Assembly: GCF_001941865.1 (NCBI RefSeq)
Contig: NZ_CP016162.1
Span: 3,409,501 to 3,473,500 of the forward strand
Source: Pseudomonas alcaliphila JAB1
Lineage (GTDB): Bacteria > Pseudomonadota > Gammaproteobacteria > Pseudomonadales > Pseudomonadaceae
Direction of reading: 5' to 3'
Length of the DNA stretch: 64,000 bases
Position numbers and translations under genes: made by a program
The notes under the pieces: generated by a model
What the model was told of the DNA's origin: nothing
The model's input: only the letters and a program-made list of their open reading frames with translations
Databases searched by the model: none
Shown here: positions 56,564 through 64,000 of the stretch, one piece after another
How the letters are laid out: every line of letters begins with the position of its first letter
How positions within the stretch are numbered: the first letter of the stretch is position 1

Positions 56564-56877
56564 CGCCGACCCTGCCTCCAGGCGCCTCGCGCCGTGAACT
56601 TCGTAAAGCCGTGCTGCGCATGCGCCTGGAAATGCATCGCCAGGAACTGCGTCATGAAATCCTGCAGATCACTCATCCACTGCAACAGGTACGCGAGTAC
56701 GGGCAGCGGCTGCGCAAGGGCAACGCACCATTTCTGCTCACTGGCGGGGTGCTGGCTCTGGCCGGGCTGCTTGGCCGCAAACGCGGCTGGCGCCGCTGGC
56801 TGCGCCTGGCGTTGATCGTCATGCCGCTGCTGCGGCGCGCGCAACAGGGTACGCGCGGGCGCTCACCTTTGGTCTAG
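56560..56877 (+). CDS. YqjK-like basic protein
   Basis: A 105-residue Arg-rich protein (RRELRKAVLRMRLEMHRQELRHE) with a short hydrophobic stretch (FLLTGGVLALAGLLG) and a basic C-terminus. It is coupled by ATGA to the YqjE-like gene. This is consistent with the third member of a yqjDEK-type operon. Confidence 0.8.
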   Translation: MTPTLPPGASRRELRKAVLRMRLEMHRQELRHEILQITHPLQQVREYGQRLRKGNAPFLLTGGVLALAGLLGRKRGWRRWLRLALIVMPLLRRAQQGTRGRSPLV

Positions 56878-56961
56878 ACCTGGGCTGGCCGCGATCTTGC
56901 TAGGTTGAGCCACTCTGCCACCATCTGGTGGCTCAACCGCTGAGCGCTAAGGAAATCCCAG

Positions 56962-58125
56962 GTGATCGACGGACTGCCTTTTGCCGTCTTCCAACCCTTT
57001 ATCGACACCGCCACCGGCCGCATCGCAGGCGTCGAGGCCTTGGCGCGACTACGCGATGCCGAGGGCCAGGTGCGCTCGGCCGGGCCGCTGTTCGCCGACC
57101 CGAAAACACCGCCAGCAGCCCTGCGCCGCCTCGACCGCCAGGTACGCGAGGATGCCCTGCAGCGCTTCCACCAGGCTCCGGCGGACTGGTTCCTGAGCCT
57201 GAACATTTCACCACGCTGGATCAGCCGCCTGCGCCCGGCGCAGCCACTGCCCAGCCTGATTCAACTGCAGCGCAGCGGTATCGACCCTGCGCGCATCGTC
57301 TTCGAGATCACCGAGCTGGGCGGTGCCAGCCAGCGCTTACCCGACGTGGTGGCGCGCTACCGCGACGCTGGCGCGCGCATCGCTATCGACGATTTCGGCG
57401 CTGGCTATTCGCAGCTCGACCGCGTGCTGGCACTGCAACCGGACATCCTCAAGCTGGACATGCGCCTGTTCCAGGAAGCCGCTCGCGGCGGCCCTAGCGG
57501 CGAAGTGGTCAAGGCGCTGGCCCAGATGGCCGAAAAGACCGGTTGCTGGATCATCGCCGAAGGGGTGGAAACCGAAGCCGAGTTGAACTTCGCCCTGGAG
57601 TGCGGCGCCCGTTACGTCCAGGGGTTCCTGTTCGCCAGGCCGGAGGAGGAACTGTTCGCCAGCGACGCCTTCGTCGGCCGTTTCGCGCGCCTGCGTGACA
57701 GCTACGTACAGCAGAAACTCGCCGAGCGCGCGCGCCTGGTCAGCCTGCGCCAGCAACTGGCCGAATTGATGTCCGAACTCCGCTTCTGGGCCGAAAGCGG
57801 CGCCCCGGCAACGAGCCTTGAGGCGCCGGACAACTATCCCTGGCTGTTGCGCATCTATCAGTGCGACCGCCACGGCACCCAGCTCACACCCAACCTGCAG
57901 TGGCGCCAGAACATCTGGCAGGCCGATGACCGCTACCTTGGGCATAACTGGTCATGGCGCCCCTACTTCTATCAACTGCTGGCCGAAGGCTGGGAAGAGC
58001 GGCGCCTGACGCTCTCCACCACCTACCGCGACGCCACCACCAACCAGTACTGCCTGACCGCCGGGCAGTTCATCGACAATGGTCGTCGCCTGCTGCTGGT
58101 GGACATCGACGCCGCCGGTTTCTGA
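56962..58125 (+). CDS. EAL-domain c-di-GMP phosphodiesterase with C-terminal sensor-like domain
   Basis: A 387-residue cytoplasmic protein starting at GTG after AAGGA. The EAL domain (about 5-240) keeps the catalytic set: GVEALAR, SLNIS, FEITE, IAIDDFGAGYS, LKLD, AEGVETEAE and VQGFLFARP, so hydrolysis of c-di-GMP is likely. The C-terminal 130 residues (NIWQADDRYLGHNWSWRPYFYQLL...) resemble the YkuI-type PAS/cache-like domain, a possible ligand sensor. Confidence 0.9.
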   Translation: MIDGLPFAVFQPFIDTATGRIAGVEALARLRDAEGQVRSAGPLFADPKTPPAALRRLDRQVREDALQRFHQAPADWFLSLNISPRWISRLRPAQPLPSLIQLQRSGIDPARIVFEITELGGASQRLPDVVARYRDAGARIAIDDFGAGYSQLDRVLALQPDILKLDMRLFQEAARGGPSGEVVKALAQMAEKTGCWIIAEGVETEAELNFALECGARYVQGFLFARPEEELFASDAFVGRFARLRDSYVQQKLAERARLVSLRQQLAELMSELRFWAESGAPATSLEAPDNYPWLLRIYQCDRHGTQLTPNLQWRQNIWQADDRYLGHNWSWRPYFYQLLAEGWEERRLTLSTTYRDATTNQYCLTAGQFIDNGRRLLLVDIDAAGF

Positions 58126-58280
58126 GTACGCAGCTAGGCTTAGCAACAGGCCATTGGACTTCTCTCGGCACAGTCGAACGAGGCGCGCCTCGAGCCAGGC
58201 GTTTCTCGGATACATCCGTGCCCACAGAAGCCTCGCGCCGAACGGCTGAATGATCTGCCCCAGTCTTCGAGGCTGTGCTT

Positions 58281-59183
58281 ATGCTCTGGCTAGCCCTGCG
58301 CCTACTCACCCTACTGCTGCTCAGCGCCAGTGTGCTGGCCGCCGCGTCCCCGACCTACCACGACGACATCGCTCCGCTACTGGCCAACCGCTGCCTGGTT
58401 TGCCACAGCGGCGCGCAGGCCCCGCTGGGCCTGCGCCTGAACAGTCTGGAGAATCTGTTGCGCGGCAGCCAGCGCGGGCCGGTGGTCCACGCTGGCGATG
58501 CTGCCGGCAGCGAGCTGCTGCGCCGCCTGACGGGCAGCAGCCAACCGCGCATGCCACTGAGCGGCCCGCCCTTTCTCGAAGCCGCCGAGATCGCCATGGT
58601 CGAACGCTGGATAAACGCCGGCCTGCCAGCAGGCAACGAAAGCATGACCCGGCCTGCCGCCGCCGTCCCAAGCCTCGACGAGGTGGTCGACTACCGCCAC
58701 GTCGAAGCCATTCTGCTGCGCCGCTGCGCTACCTGCCATTCCGCCAGCGGCTTGATGGGCGCGGCTCCCGAGGGTTATCTGCTGTCGAGTTACGCAGCGA
58801 CCCTGGCCAGCGGCGAGCGCGCCCGCGTGGTGCCCGGCAACCCTGCAGCCAGCGAGCTGGTGCGGCGTATTCGCGGCCAGGCGCGACCGCGCATGCCGTA
58901 CGACGGCCCGCCCTATCTCACCGATGCGGAAATCGACCTGATCGTGGCCTGGATCGAACAAGGCGCACGCGATGCTGCCGGGCAGCCAGCAACCGTGCCG
59001 GTGGGCGCCCGAGTACGTCTGCATGGCCGCCTGGATGATGCCGGCAGGCTGGACGGTCTGGCGCTACTGATCGACGCGCGCACGCGCCTGGACGATGCGC
59101 CGCACCCCGGCGCCTACGTGCAGGTACGCGGCCGCCTCGATGCCGGCGGCCGTGTGCAAGTAGAACGTCTACGCCTGCGCTAA
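58281..59183 (+). CDS. Secreted di-heme c-type cytochrome-like protein
   Basis: A 300-residue protein with a signal peptide (about 1-20) and two similar halves, each with a CxxCH heme site (CLVCH, CATCH) followed by an RMPxxGPP stretch. This resembles Planctomycete-type cytochrome c domains. The ATG at 58281 is preferred over the GTG at 58275 because GAGG is then spaced by eight bases. The end overlaps the convergent SCO gene by 15 bases. It may pass electrons to or from the nearby multicopper oxidase. Confidence 0.82.
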   Translation: MLWLALRLLTLLLLSASVLAAASPTYHDDIAPLLANRCLVCHSGAQAPLGLRLNSLENLLRGSQRGPVVHAGDAAGSELLRRLTGSSQPRMPLSGPPFLEAAEIAMVERWINAGLPAGNESMTRPAAAVPSLDEVVDYRHVEAILLRRCATCHSASGLMGAAPEGYLLSSYAATLASGERARVVPGNPAASELVRRIRGQARPRMPYDGPPYLTDAEIDLIVAWIEQGARDAAGQPATVPVGARVRLHGRLDDAGRLDGLALLIDARTRLDDAPHPGAYVQVRGRLDAGGRVQVERLRLR

Positions 59184-59831
59184 CTGCTCGGCAGGTGCCT
59201 CACTCGGGCGATAGGCGGTGTGCACCACCTTGCTGTCGACATGATTGATGGTGGACAGTATCTGCGCGGCATCAGTCAGCGACGGCGCCATGGTCCAGCG
59301 GTCCAGGGCGTCGTTGCCGATGCGCAGCATGCCGGTATGGCTCAGATCGTTGAGGTCCACCACCGGGTCGACGTCATAGAAACCCAGGGCGCGGCGCAGT
59401 TGTTCGATATCGGCGCGCGCGCCGGTGAGAAACTGCCAGCCGGGACCGATATGATGACGCCCGACGTACTCGCGCAAACGCTCGGGGCTGTCCAGCTCCG
59501 GCTGCAGCGTCAGCGAATACAGGTGCACATCGCGCCCGGCGCGCTCGCCGAGCATCTCCTGCACCAGACGCAGGTTGGCGGTGGTAGCCGGACAACTGTT
59601 GCTGCACTGGGCATACATCATATTGATCGCCACCACCTTGCCACGCACCAGGTCGTCGTAGAAGCGCACTTCACGCCCCTCGTGGGTCAGCAGCGGGACA
59701 TTGGGAAAGCGTGTACCGCCCACCCCGGCCAGCGGCGCAGCCGGTTGCTGCACGCTGCTGCCCGAGCGCCAGGCGGCCCAGCCGAACGCAGCGACGCCCA
59801 GCCCTGCCAGTACCTTTCTTCGCGTATTCAT
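59169..59831 (-). CDS. SCO1/SenC-like copper chaperone protein
   Basis: A 220-residue thioredoxin-fold protein with an N-terminal RR-containing signal or anchor (MNTRRKVLAG). The metal and redox site is CSNSC near residue 77, with a later His in SHTGM. SCO proteins deliver copper to oxidases. It follows the multicopper oxidase by 18 bases in the same operon, so delivering copper to that enzyme is an attractive inference. Confidence 0.85.
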   Translation of the reverse strand: MNTRRKVLAGLGVAAFGWAAWRSGSSVQQPAAPLAGVGGTRFPNVPLLTHEGREVRFYDDLVRGKVVAINMMYAQCSNSCPATTANLRLVQEMLGERAGRDVHLYSLTLQPELDSPERLREYVGRHHIGPGWQFLTGARADIEQLRRALGFYDVDPVVDLNDLSHTGMLRIGNDALDRWTMAPSLTDAAQILSTINHVDSKVVHTAYRPSEAPAEQLAQA

Positions 59832-59849
59832 GGCAAACCTCCGGCTGGC

Positions 59850-61658
59850 TCAGACGATGTCAAAACGCAGCATCATGGCGTGGTCTTCGTGGATCAGGTT
59901 GTGGCAGTGCATCACGTACTTGCCCTTGTAGTCGCGAAAACGTATCAGCACGCGAAGGACAGTACGATCAGTGATATTGAATACGTCCTTGCGTCCCTTC
60001 TCATGCGCAGCAATCGCCACATTCCTGCCATCGGTGGTCTTGCTCAGCAGACGGCCCTCCTCGAAATGGATATGGACGGGGTGATCCCAGCCGTCATCCA
60101 CGCTGTACAGCTCCCAGATCTCCATGGCCCCCATGGGCACCAGGGCGCGCGGAGTATTGAGATTGATGAACTGCCCATTGATCGCCCACATGTTCTGTCG
60201 GCGCTCGAAGAGGAACTTGCGCACCGGCAGCGCCGCCAGTTGGGCGGTCGTCGGCAGCGGCGGCAGCGGCCGCAGATTGGCCGGCACCTGGCTCAGGTCC
60301 TGCTCCGGCGGCTCGCGGTCGACCACTATCTTCAACACCCAGTCGCCGGGTGCCACCACCTGATAGGGCCGGCGGGTGTCCTCAGGGCGATGGGTCAGGC
60401 GGTTGGCCAGGTACAGCTCGGTGCCCACCGGGTAGCGCGAAAAATCCACCACGATATCGGCCCGCTCGGCCACCCCCAGGCGCACGTTGGTCTGATTGAG
60501 CAGCGGCTTGTCCAGCAGGTTGCCGTCGTTGGCGATGTAGGTGAAGGGCTGGATCACGTTGTTCGGCCGCACCAGGTAGAACTGGTAGAAGCGGCTCGGC
60601 CCACCGTTGAGCAGACGCAGGCGGTACTTGCGCCGAGCCACCCGCAGCACCGGCTGGATCTTGCCGTTGACTATGGTCTTGTCGCCGAGGATGCCCTCGG
60701 GGCTGACCTGGTCGTAGTAGAGCATGCCGTTGGGGTCAAAACGCCGGTCGCAGAAGCTCAGCGGGTAATCGTAGGGGTGACTGGGCAGACGCAGGGCAGC
60801 CGGGTTGGGGTCCTTCTCGTTGCCCGAGTCGAGATGATCGAACAGCAGGAAGAAACCCATCAGCCCGCGGACGATGTTGGGCGCGGTGAAGTCCAGGGTA
60901 TGGTCGTGGTAGAACAGGGTGCCAAGGGCTTCGCGGTAGTCGCCGATGCCGTTCTGCAGCTCGTCGTAGCCAGCGTAGATGTTGGAGTAAAGGTGGTCCT
61001 TGAAACCGCCTGGCGCAGTCAGGTTGGGCCCGGCCTTGGTGGTGCTGTAGTAGTCGCCGGGAAAGCCGTCACTCTCCGACCCGATGTGGGCGTTGTGCAG
61101 GTGGGTGCTGATCTCCGGCGTACCGAAGCCGGTGTGGTTGGCCGGCAGGTCGTTGTAGATGCGGCAGATCAGCGGATGGCCATAGTGCGAGTGCACCACC
61201 GGGCTGAGCACGGACAAATCCGGATATGCGGCCTGATAGGTCCACACCGGTTGCGGCGGATAGGCCGGGTTGAACACCCAGCCCTCGCGCTGCGCCGCAT
61301 GCAGCTCGTAGTGCTCGGCCTGTGGGCCGAACTGGGCCCAGCGCTGATGCGCCGGCCGCCCGGCCTCGCCGGCGGCGGTGTTGGCCAGCTCGGTAGGCGG
61401 AGGATTGAGCGTACTGCCGTAGAGCAGCGGCGGCTCGTTGGGCAGGAACTCCTGCCAGGCAATGGTCGGCGGGCTGGGCGGTACAACTGCCTCGCTGCGA
61501 CTGGGCGCCAGGATCAGCGGCGCCGCGGCCAGCGCCGCACTACCTTGAAGAAAACTGCGCCGTGATAGCTGCCCGGGCGGCGCCAGCTCCCCATCAACGG
61601 GGCACACAGTGCCCTGTGCCTCGGTCGGACCCGCACTGGGTGATATAGGTGGTTTCAT
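59850..61658 (-). CDS. CotA/phenoxazinone-synthase-like multicopper oxidase
   Basis: A 602-residue secreted laccase-type oxidase. A Tat signal (LSRRSFLQG, about residues 33-41) and a long N-terminal leader are visible. Copper ligands occur in THLHNAH, FYHDHTLD, HPVHIHFE and HCHNLIHEDHAMM, covering the trinuclear and type 1 sites. The ATG at 61656-61658 (MKPPISPS) avoids 40 unlikely upstream residues. Possible substrates include phenols, metals or bilirubin-like compounds. It is paired with a SCO protein. Confidence 0.92.
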   Translation of the reverse strand: MKPPISPSAGPTEAQGTVCPVDGELAPPGQLSRRSFLQGSAALAAAPLILAPSRSEAVVPPSPPTIAWQEFLPNEPPLLYGSTLNPPPTELANTAAGEAGRPAHQRWAQFGPQAEHYELHAAQREGWVFNPAYPPQPVWTYQAAYPDLSVLSPVVHSHYGHPLICRIYNDLPANHTGFGTPEISTHLHNAHIGSESDGFPGDYYSTTKAGPNLTAPGGFKDHLYSNIYAGYDELQNGIGDYREALGTLFYHDHTLDFTAPNIVRGLMGFFLLFDHLDSGNEKDPNPAALRLPSHPYDYPLSFCDRRFDPNGMLYYDQVSPEGILGDKTIVNGKIQPVLRVARRKYRLRLLNGGPSRFYQFYLVRPNNVIQPFTYIANDGNLLDKPLLNQTNVRLGVAERADIVVDFSRYPVGTELYLANRLTHRPEDTRRPYQVVAPGDWVLKIVVDREPPEQDLSQVPANLRPLPPLPTTAQLAALPVRKFLFERRQNMWAINGQFINLNTPRALVPMGAMEIWELYSVDDGWDHPVHIHFEEGRLLSKTTDGRNVAIAAHEKGRKDVFNITDRTVLRVLIRFRDYKGKYVMHCHNLIHEDHAMMLRFDIV

Positions 61659-62218
61659 GCTGCATCTCCCCGACGCCCGACTGTCGCTCCTGCGTGCATG
61701 CGTTAACCCGCACACGGACGATATACGCACGTCGTCTGAAAAACGGTCGACTCGACTGAGGCCTCCAGGCCGAGACAACTACCAACGACCAGACAGCCCA
61801 TAGGGCCAGCACGCCAGAGCGAGTCGACTCGGCTCCAGCAAGGTCGGTGCACGGGAAATAGGCAGATGAACAATGAAGGCGTGGCAGCTGCGCCTCGCTG
61901 ATACGGGGTGCATGGTCCGGCACAATGGCAAGCTGTCCATGACGTTCTCCCTAGCAACCTCTACTGCCGGTATGCGGTGCCCTCTCCTTCACCACACACC
62001 GTCAAATAACAAGCAACCACAGGTATCACTTAAACTCGCCAATCGAAAACAGTCAAATACATGTCACTTTTTATAAACAACTCCAATATAATCGATAAGT
62101 ATATGCAAAAAAGCCAATTTATTGACTAACCCATTAATCATCATCCTTGCCTCGGGTTGCGCAGCGCTGCGCGAACGCCGAAGCTAGGAGGCCTGGATCA
62201 ACCTGGCGAGGATCGGCC
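61659..62218. other. Long intergenic region upstream of dgt, partly AT-rich
   Basis: About 560 bases without a convincing gene. The part at about 61980-62140 is distinctly AT-rich compared with the window, with several TATA-like blocks. It should contain the divergent promoters for the oxidase operon and dgt; I could not assign them. Confidence 0.5.
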
Positions 62219-63550
62219 TTGGATTGGCACACCCTGCTCACCCGCGAACGTCTCGGTAAACCTGCGCCCAGCTCTGCAGAGCTGGGACGCAGTCCCTTCC
62301 ACAAGGATCATGACCGCATCATCTTCTCCGGTGCCTTCCGCCGCCTGGGACGCAAGACCCAGGTGCACCCGGTGTCGAGCAACGACCATATCCACACCCG
62401 CCTGACCCACTCCCTGGAAGTCAGCTGCGTCGGCCGTTCGCTGGCCATGCGCGTTGGCGAGATGTTGCGTGACGACCTGCCCCACTGGTGCACGCCGAGC
62501 GACCTGGGCATGGTGGTGCAGTCCGCCTGCCTGGCCCATGACATAGGCAACCCGCCGTTCGGCCACTCCGGCGAAGACGCCATTCGCCACTGGTTTCAGC
62601 AAGCCGCCGGACGCGGCTGGCTGGATGCGATGAGCGATGCCGAACGCGGCGATTTTCTCAATTTCGAAGGTAACGCCCAGGGTTTTCGCGTGCTCACCCA
62701 GCTGGAGTACCACCAGTTCGACGGCGGCACACGGCTGACCTACGCCACCCTCGGCACCTACCTCAAGTACCCCTGGACGGCCCGCCACGCGGACGCACAG
62801 GGCTACAAGAAACACAAGTTCGGCTGCTACCAGAGCGAGCTGCCACTGCTCGAACAGATCGCCGCCAAGCTCGAACTGCCGCAACTGGAAACGCAGCGCT
62901 GGGCGCGTCACCCGCTGGTCTATCTGATGGAAGCGGCGGACGACATCTGCTACGGCCTGATCGACCTGGAAGACGGCGTGGAAATGGAGCTGCTCGACTA
63001 CACCGAAGTCGAGGCGCTGCTGCTCGATCTGGTAGGCGATGACCTGCCGGAGACCTATCGCCAGCTCGGCCCCAAGGACTCGCGCCGGCGCAAACTGGCG
63101 ATCCTGCGCGGCAAGGCCATCGAACACCTGACCAACGCGGCTGCCAGCGCCTTCGTCGAACAGCAGCAGGCCCTGCTGGACGGCGGCCTGCAGGGCGATC
63201 TGGTCGAACACATGCATGGCGCCGCCAAGCACTGTGTGCAGAGCGCGAAGTCACTGGCGCGCGAGAAGATCTTCCACGACAAGCGCAAGACGTTGCATGA
63301 GATCGGCGCCTATACCACGCTGGAAATCCTCCTCAACGCCTTCTGCGGTGTGGCACTGGAGCTGCACAGTGGGCGTGCGCTGTCGTTCAAGCACCGGCGT
63401 ATTCTCGATCTACTCAGCTACTACGCGCCTGAACCGGGTTGGCCCCTGTATCGCTCGTTCATGCGGGTGATCGACTTCATCGCCGGCATGACGGACAGCT
63501 ACGCTACGGAAATGGCGAGGGAAATGACGGGCCGTTCGAGCCCGATCTGA
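62219..63550 (+). CDS. dgt: Deoxyguanosinetriphosphate triphosphohydrolase
   Basis: A 443-residue HD-domain dNTPase. The metal residues are in [10 protein letters not shown] and [15 protein letters not shown] (about 60-115). It releases triphosphate from dGTP and affects dNTP pools and phage sensitivity. I place the start at TTG 62219 (then [10 protein letters not shown]) because AGGA lies six bases upstream and the upstream frame also opens with a non-ATG codon and looks like junk. The gene follows a long AT-rich gap. Confidence 0.93.
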   Translation: MDWHTLLTRERLGKPAPSSAELGRSPFHKDHDRIIFSGAFRRLGRKTQVHPVSSNDHIHTRLTHSLEVSCVGRSLAMRVGEMLRDDLPHWCTPSDLGMVVQSACLAHDIGNPPFGHSGEDAIRHWFQQAAGRGWLDAMSDAERGDFLNFEGNAQGFRVLTQLEYHQFDGGTRLTYATLGTYLKYPWTARHADAQGYKKHKFGCYQSELPLLEQIAAKLELPQLETQRWARHPLVYLMEAADDICYGLIDLEDGVEMELLDYTEVEALLLDLVGDDLPETYRQLGPKDSRRRKLAILRGKAIEHLTNAAASAFVEQQQALLDGGLQGDLVEHMHGAAKHCVQSAKSLAREKIFHDKRKTLHEIGAYTTLEILLNAFCGVALELHSGRALSFKHRRILDLLSYYAPEPGWPLYRSFMRVIDFIAGMTDSYATEMAREMTGRSSPI

Positions 63551-63562
63551 CGAAAAGAGCGC

Positions 63563-64000
63563 ATGAAGAACCTGATTCGCAACAGTTTCACCTGGCATGC
63601 CGGCCCGCCGGCCTGGGGGCCGGCCGTGGTCGCCGGGCTGGGTTGTGCCTTGCCGCTGGTGCTCGGCCTGTTCACCGCTCACAGTGGTTTTCTCTGGGCC
63701 TCGGCTGGCGCCTTTCAGGCCGCTCAGGCCAATCCGCTGCATCGCTTCGGCATGCTGCGCATGCTGCTGCTCACCGGCCTCGGTGCCTGCAGCGCCGGCC
63801 TGGGTTTCTGGGCCGCCAGCCACCCGCTGATCAGCCTGGGCATTTTCGCTGCTTTCGGCCTGCTGCTGGCCTGGCTGCAACGCTTCGGCAGCGAAGCCGG
63901 CAAGCTGGGTATCGGTCTGTGCATCTGCCTGTGCCTCGGCCAAGGACAATTCGGCATCGGCAACCTGCACAACCCTTATGCGGTGGCCATGCTGTTCATT
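63563..64000 (+). CDS. FUSC-family (YccS/YhcK-like) membrane protein, cut by window edge
   Basis: The first 146 residues only. It opens with a short cytoplasmic stretch followed by at least four TM helices (WGPAVVAGLGCALPLVLGLF; LLTGLGACSAGLGFWA). This fits the N-terminal membrane half of fusaric-acid-resistance-type proteins. It starts 12 bases after the dgt stop and may be co-transcribed. The missing C-terminus prevents a firmer call. Confidence 0.75.
   Translation, partial: MKNLIRNSFTWHAGPPAWGPAVVAGLGCALPLVLGLFTAHSGFLWASAGAFQAAQANPLHRFGMLRMLLLTGLGACSAGLGFWAASHPLISLGIFAAFGLLLAWLQRFGSEAGKLGIGLCICLCLGQGQFGIGNLHNPYAVAMLFI

Noticed and set aside
59220..61565. 781-codon plus-strand frame opposite the multicopper oxidase
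   Set aside because: It is antisense to the oxidase and SCO genes, with repetitive His/Val/Gln composition typical of shadows.
61873..62076. 67-codon plus-strand frame in the gap before dgt
   Set aside because: No ribosome site, poor codon use and no recognisable similarity.

Overview
The window is GC-rich chromosomal DNA from a Pseudomonas, most likely from the mendocina/oleovorans/alcaligenes side of the genus. This is inferred from recognisable proteins and gene order, not from a database search. The pointers are OprH-PhoP-PhoQ, the NAGGN osmoprotectant trio, a nap operon, FadH, and a purN-purM-DUF2066-AI-2E-Hda-DUF2069-WrbA-ArsC-YihY neighbourhood that I remember being clustered in P. 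aeruginosa. Most of it is dense core genome with short intergenic gaps, many filled by palindromic REP-like repeats.

Layout. 1-4.1 kb: end-truncated fadH, a nitrilase-fold protein and an AraC regulator. 4.2-10.3 kb: an eight-gene translationally coupled operon for metal (probably zinc) import, with a PepSY membrane protein, three small uncharacterised envelope proteins, a complete ABC importer and a second, ligand-poor binding protein. 10.3-11.3 kb: a 28-codon ORF and a tRNA-Val/Asp/Asp operon. 11.4-19.9 kb: MarR regulator, the NAGGN synthesis and breakdown genes, and a 7TMR-DISM hybrid histidine kinase. 19.9-26.2 kb: YheU, a Tag-like protein, a DAHP synthase behind two aromatic-rich leader ORFs and a terminator, ttcA, a J-domain protein, two Yip1-type membrane proteins and SprT. 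26.3-32.4 kb: an acyl-CoA catabolic operon (CaiB, acyl-CoA ligase, amidohydrolase-like protein, acyl-CoA dehydrogenase) with a divergent AraC regulator.

32.6-34.15 kb is the accessory island. It holds two integron gene cassettes without an integrase in view. Their core sites are exactly complementary (GTTAGCC/GGCTAAC and GTTATGC/GCATAAC), and both attC sites are interrupted by remnants of an IS1111-type element. One cassette encodes an HNH-type protein and the other an AT-rich unknown.

34.15-37.1 kb: oprH-phoP-phoQ with four phased PhoP-like half-sites. 37.1-38.3 kb: MFS transporter. 38.5-42.6 kb: napEDABC (no napF), preceded by an Anr-like site. 42.6-56.9 kb: a housekeeping block (thioredoxin-like lipoprotein, PilZ-like protein, YihY, ArsC, WrbA, DUF2069, Hda, AI-2E transporter, DUF2066, purM, purN, DUF3108, Amt, and a YqjD/E/K-like set). 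56.9-64 kb: EAL protein, di-heme c-type protein, SCO protein, CotA-like multicopper oxidase, dgt and the start of a FUSC protein.

The best leads are the double aromatic leader in front of the DAHP synthase, the relict cassette array with IS1111 ends, the metal-import operon with its degenerate second binding protein, and two enzyme-fold proteins (amidohydrolase, Tag-like) that lack key catalytic residues.
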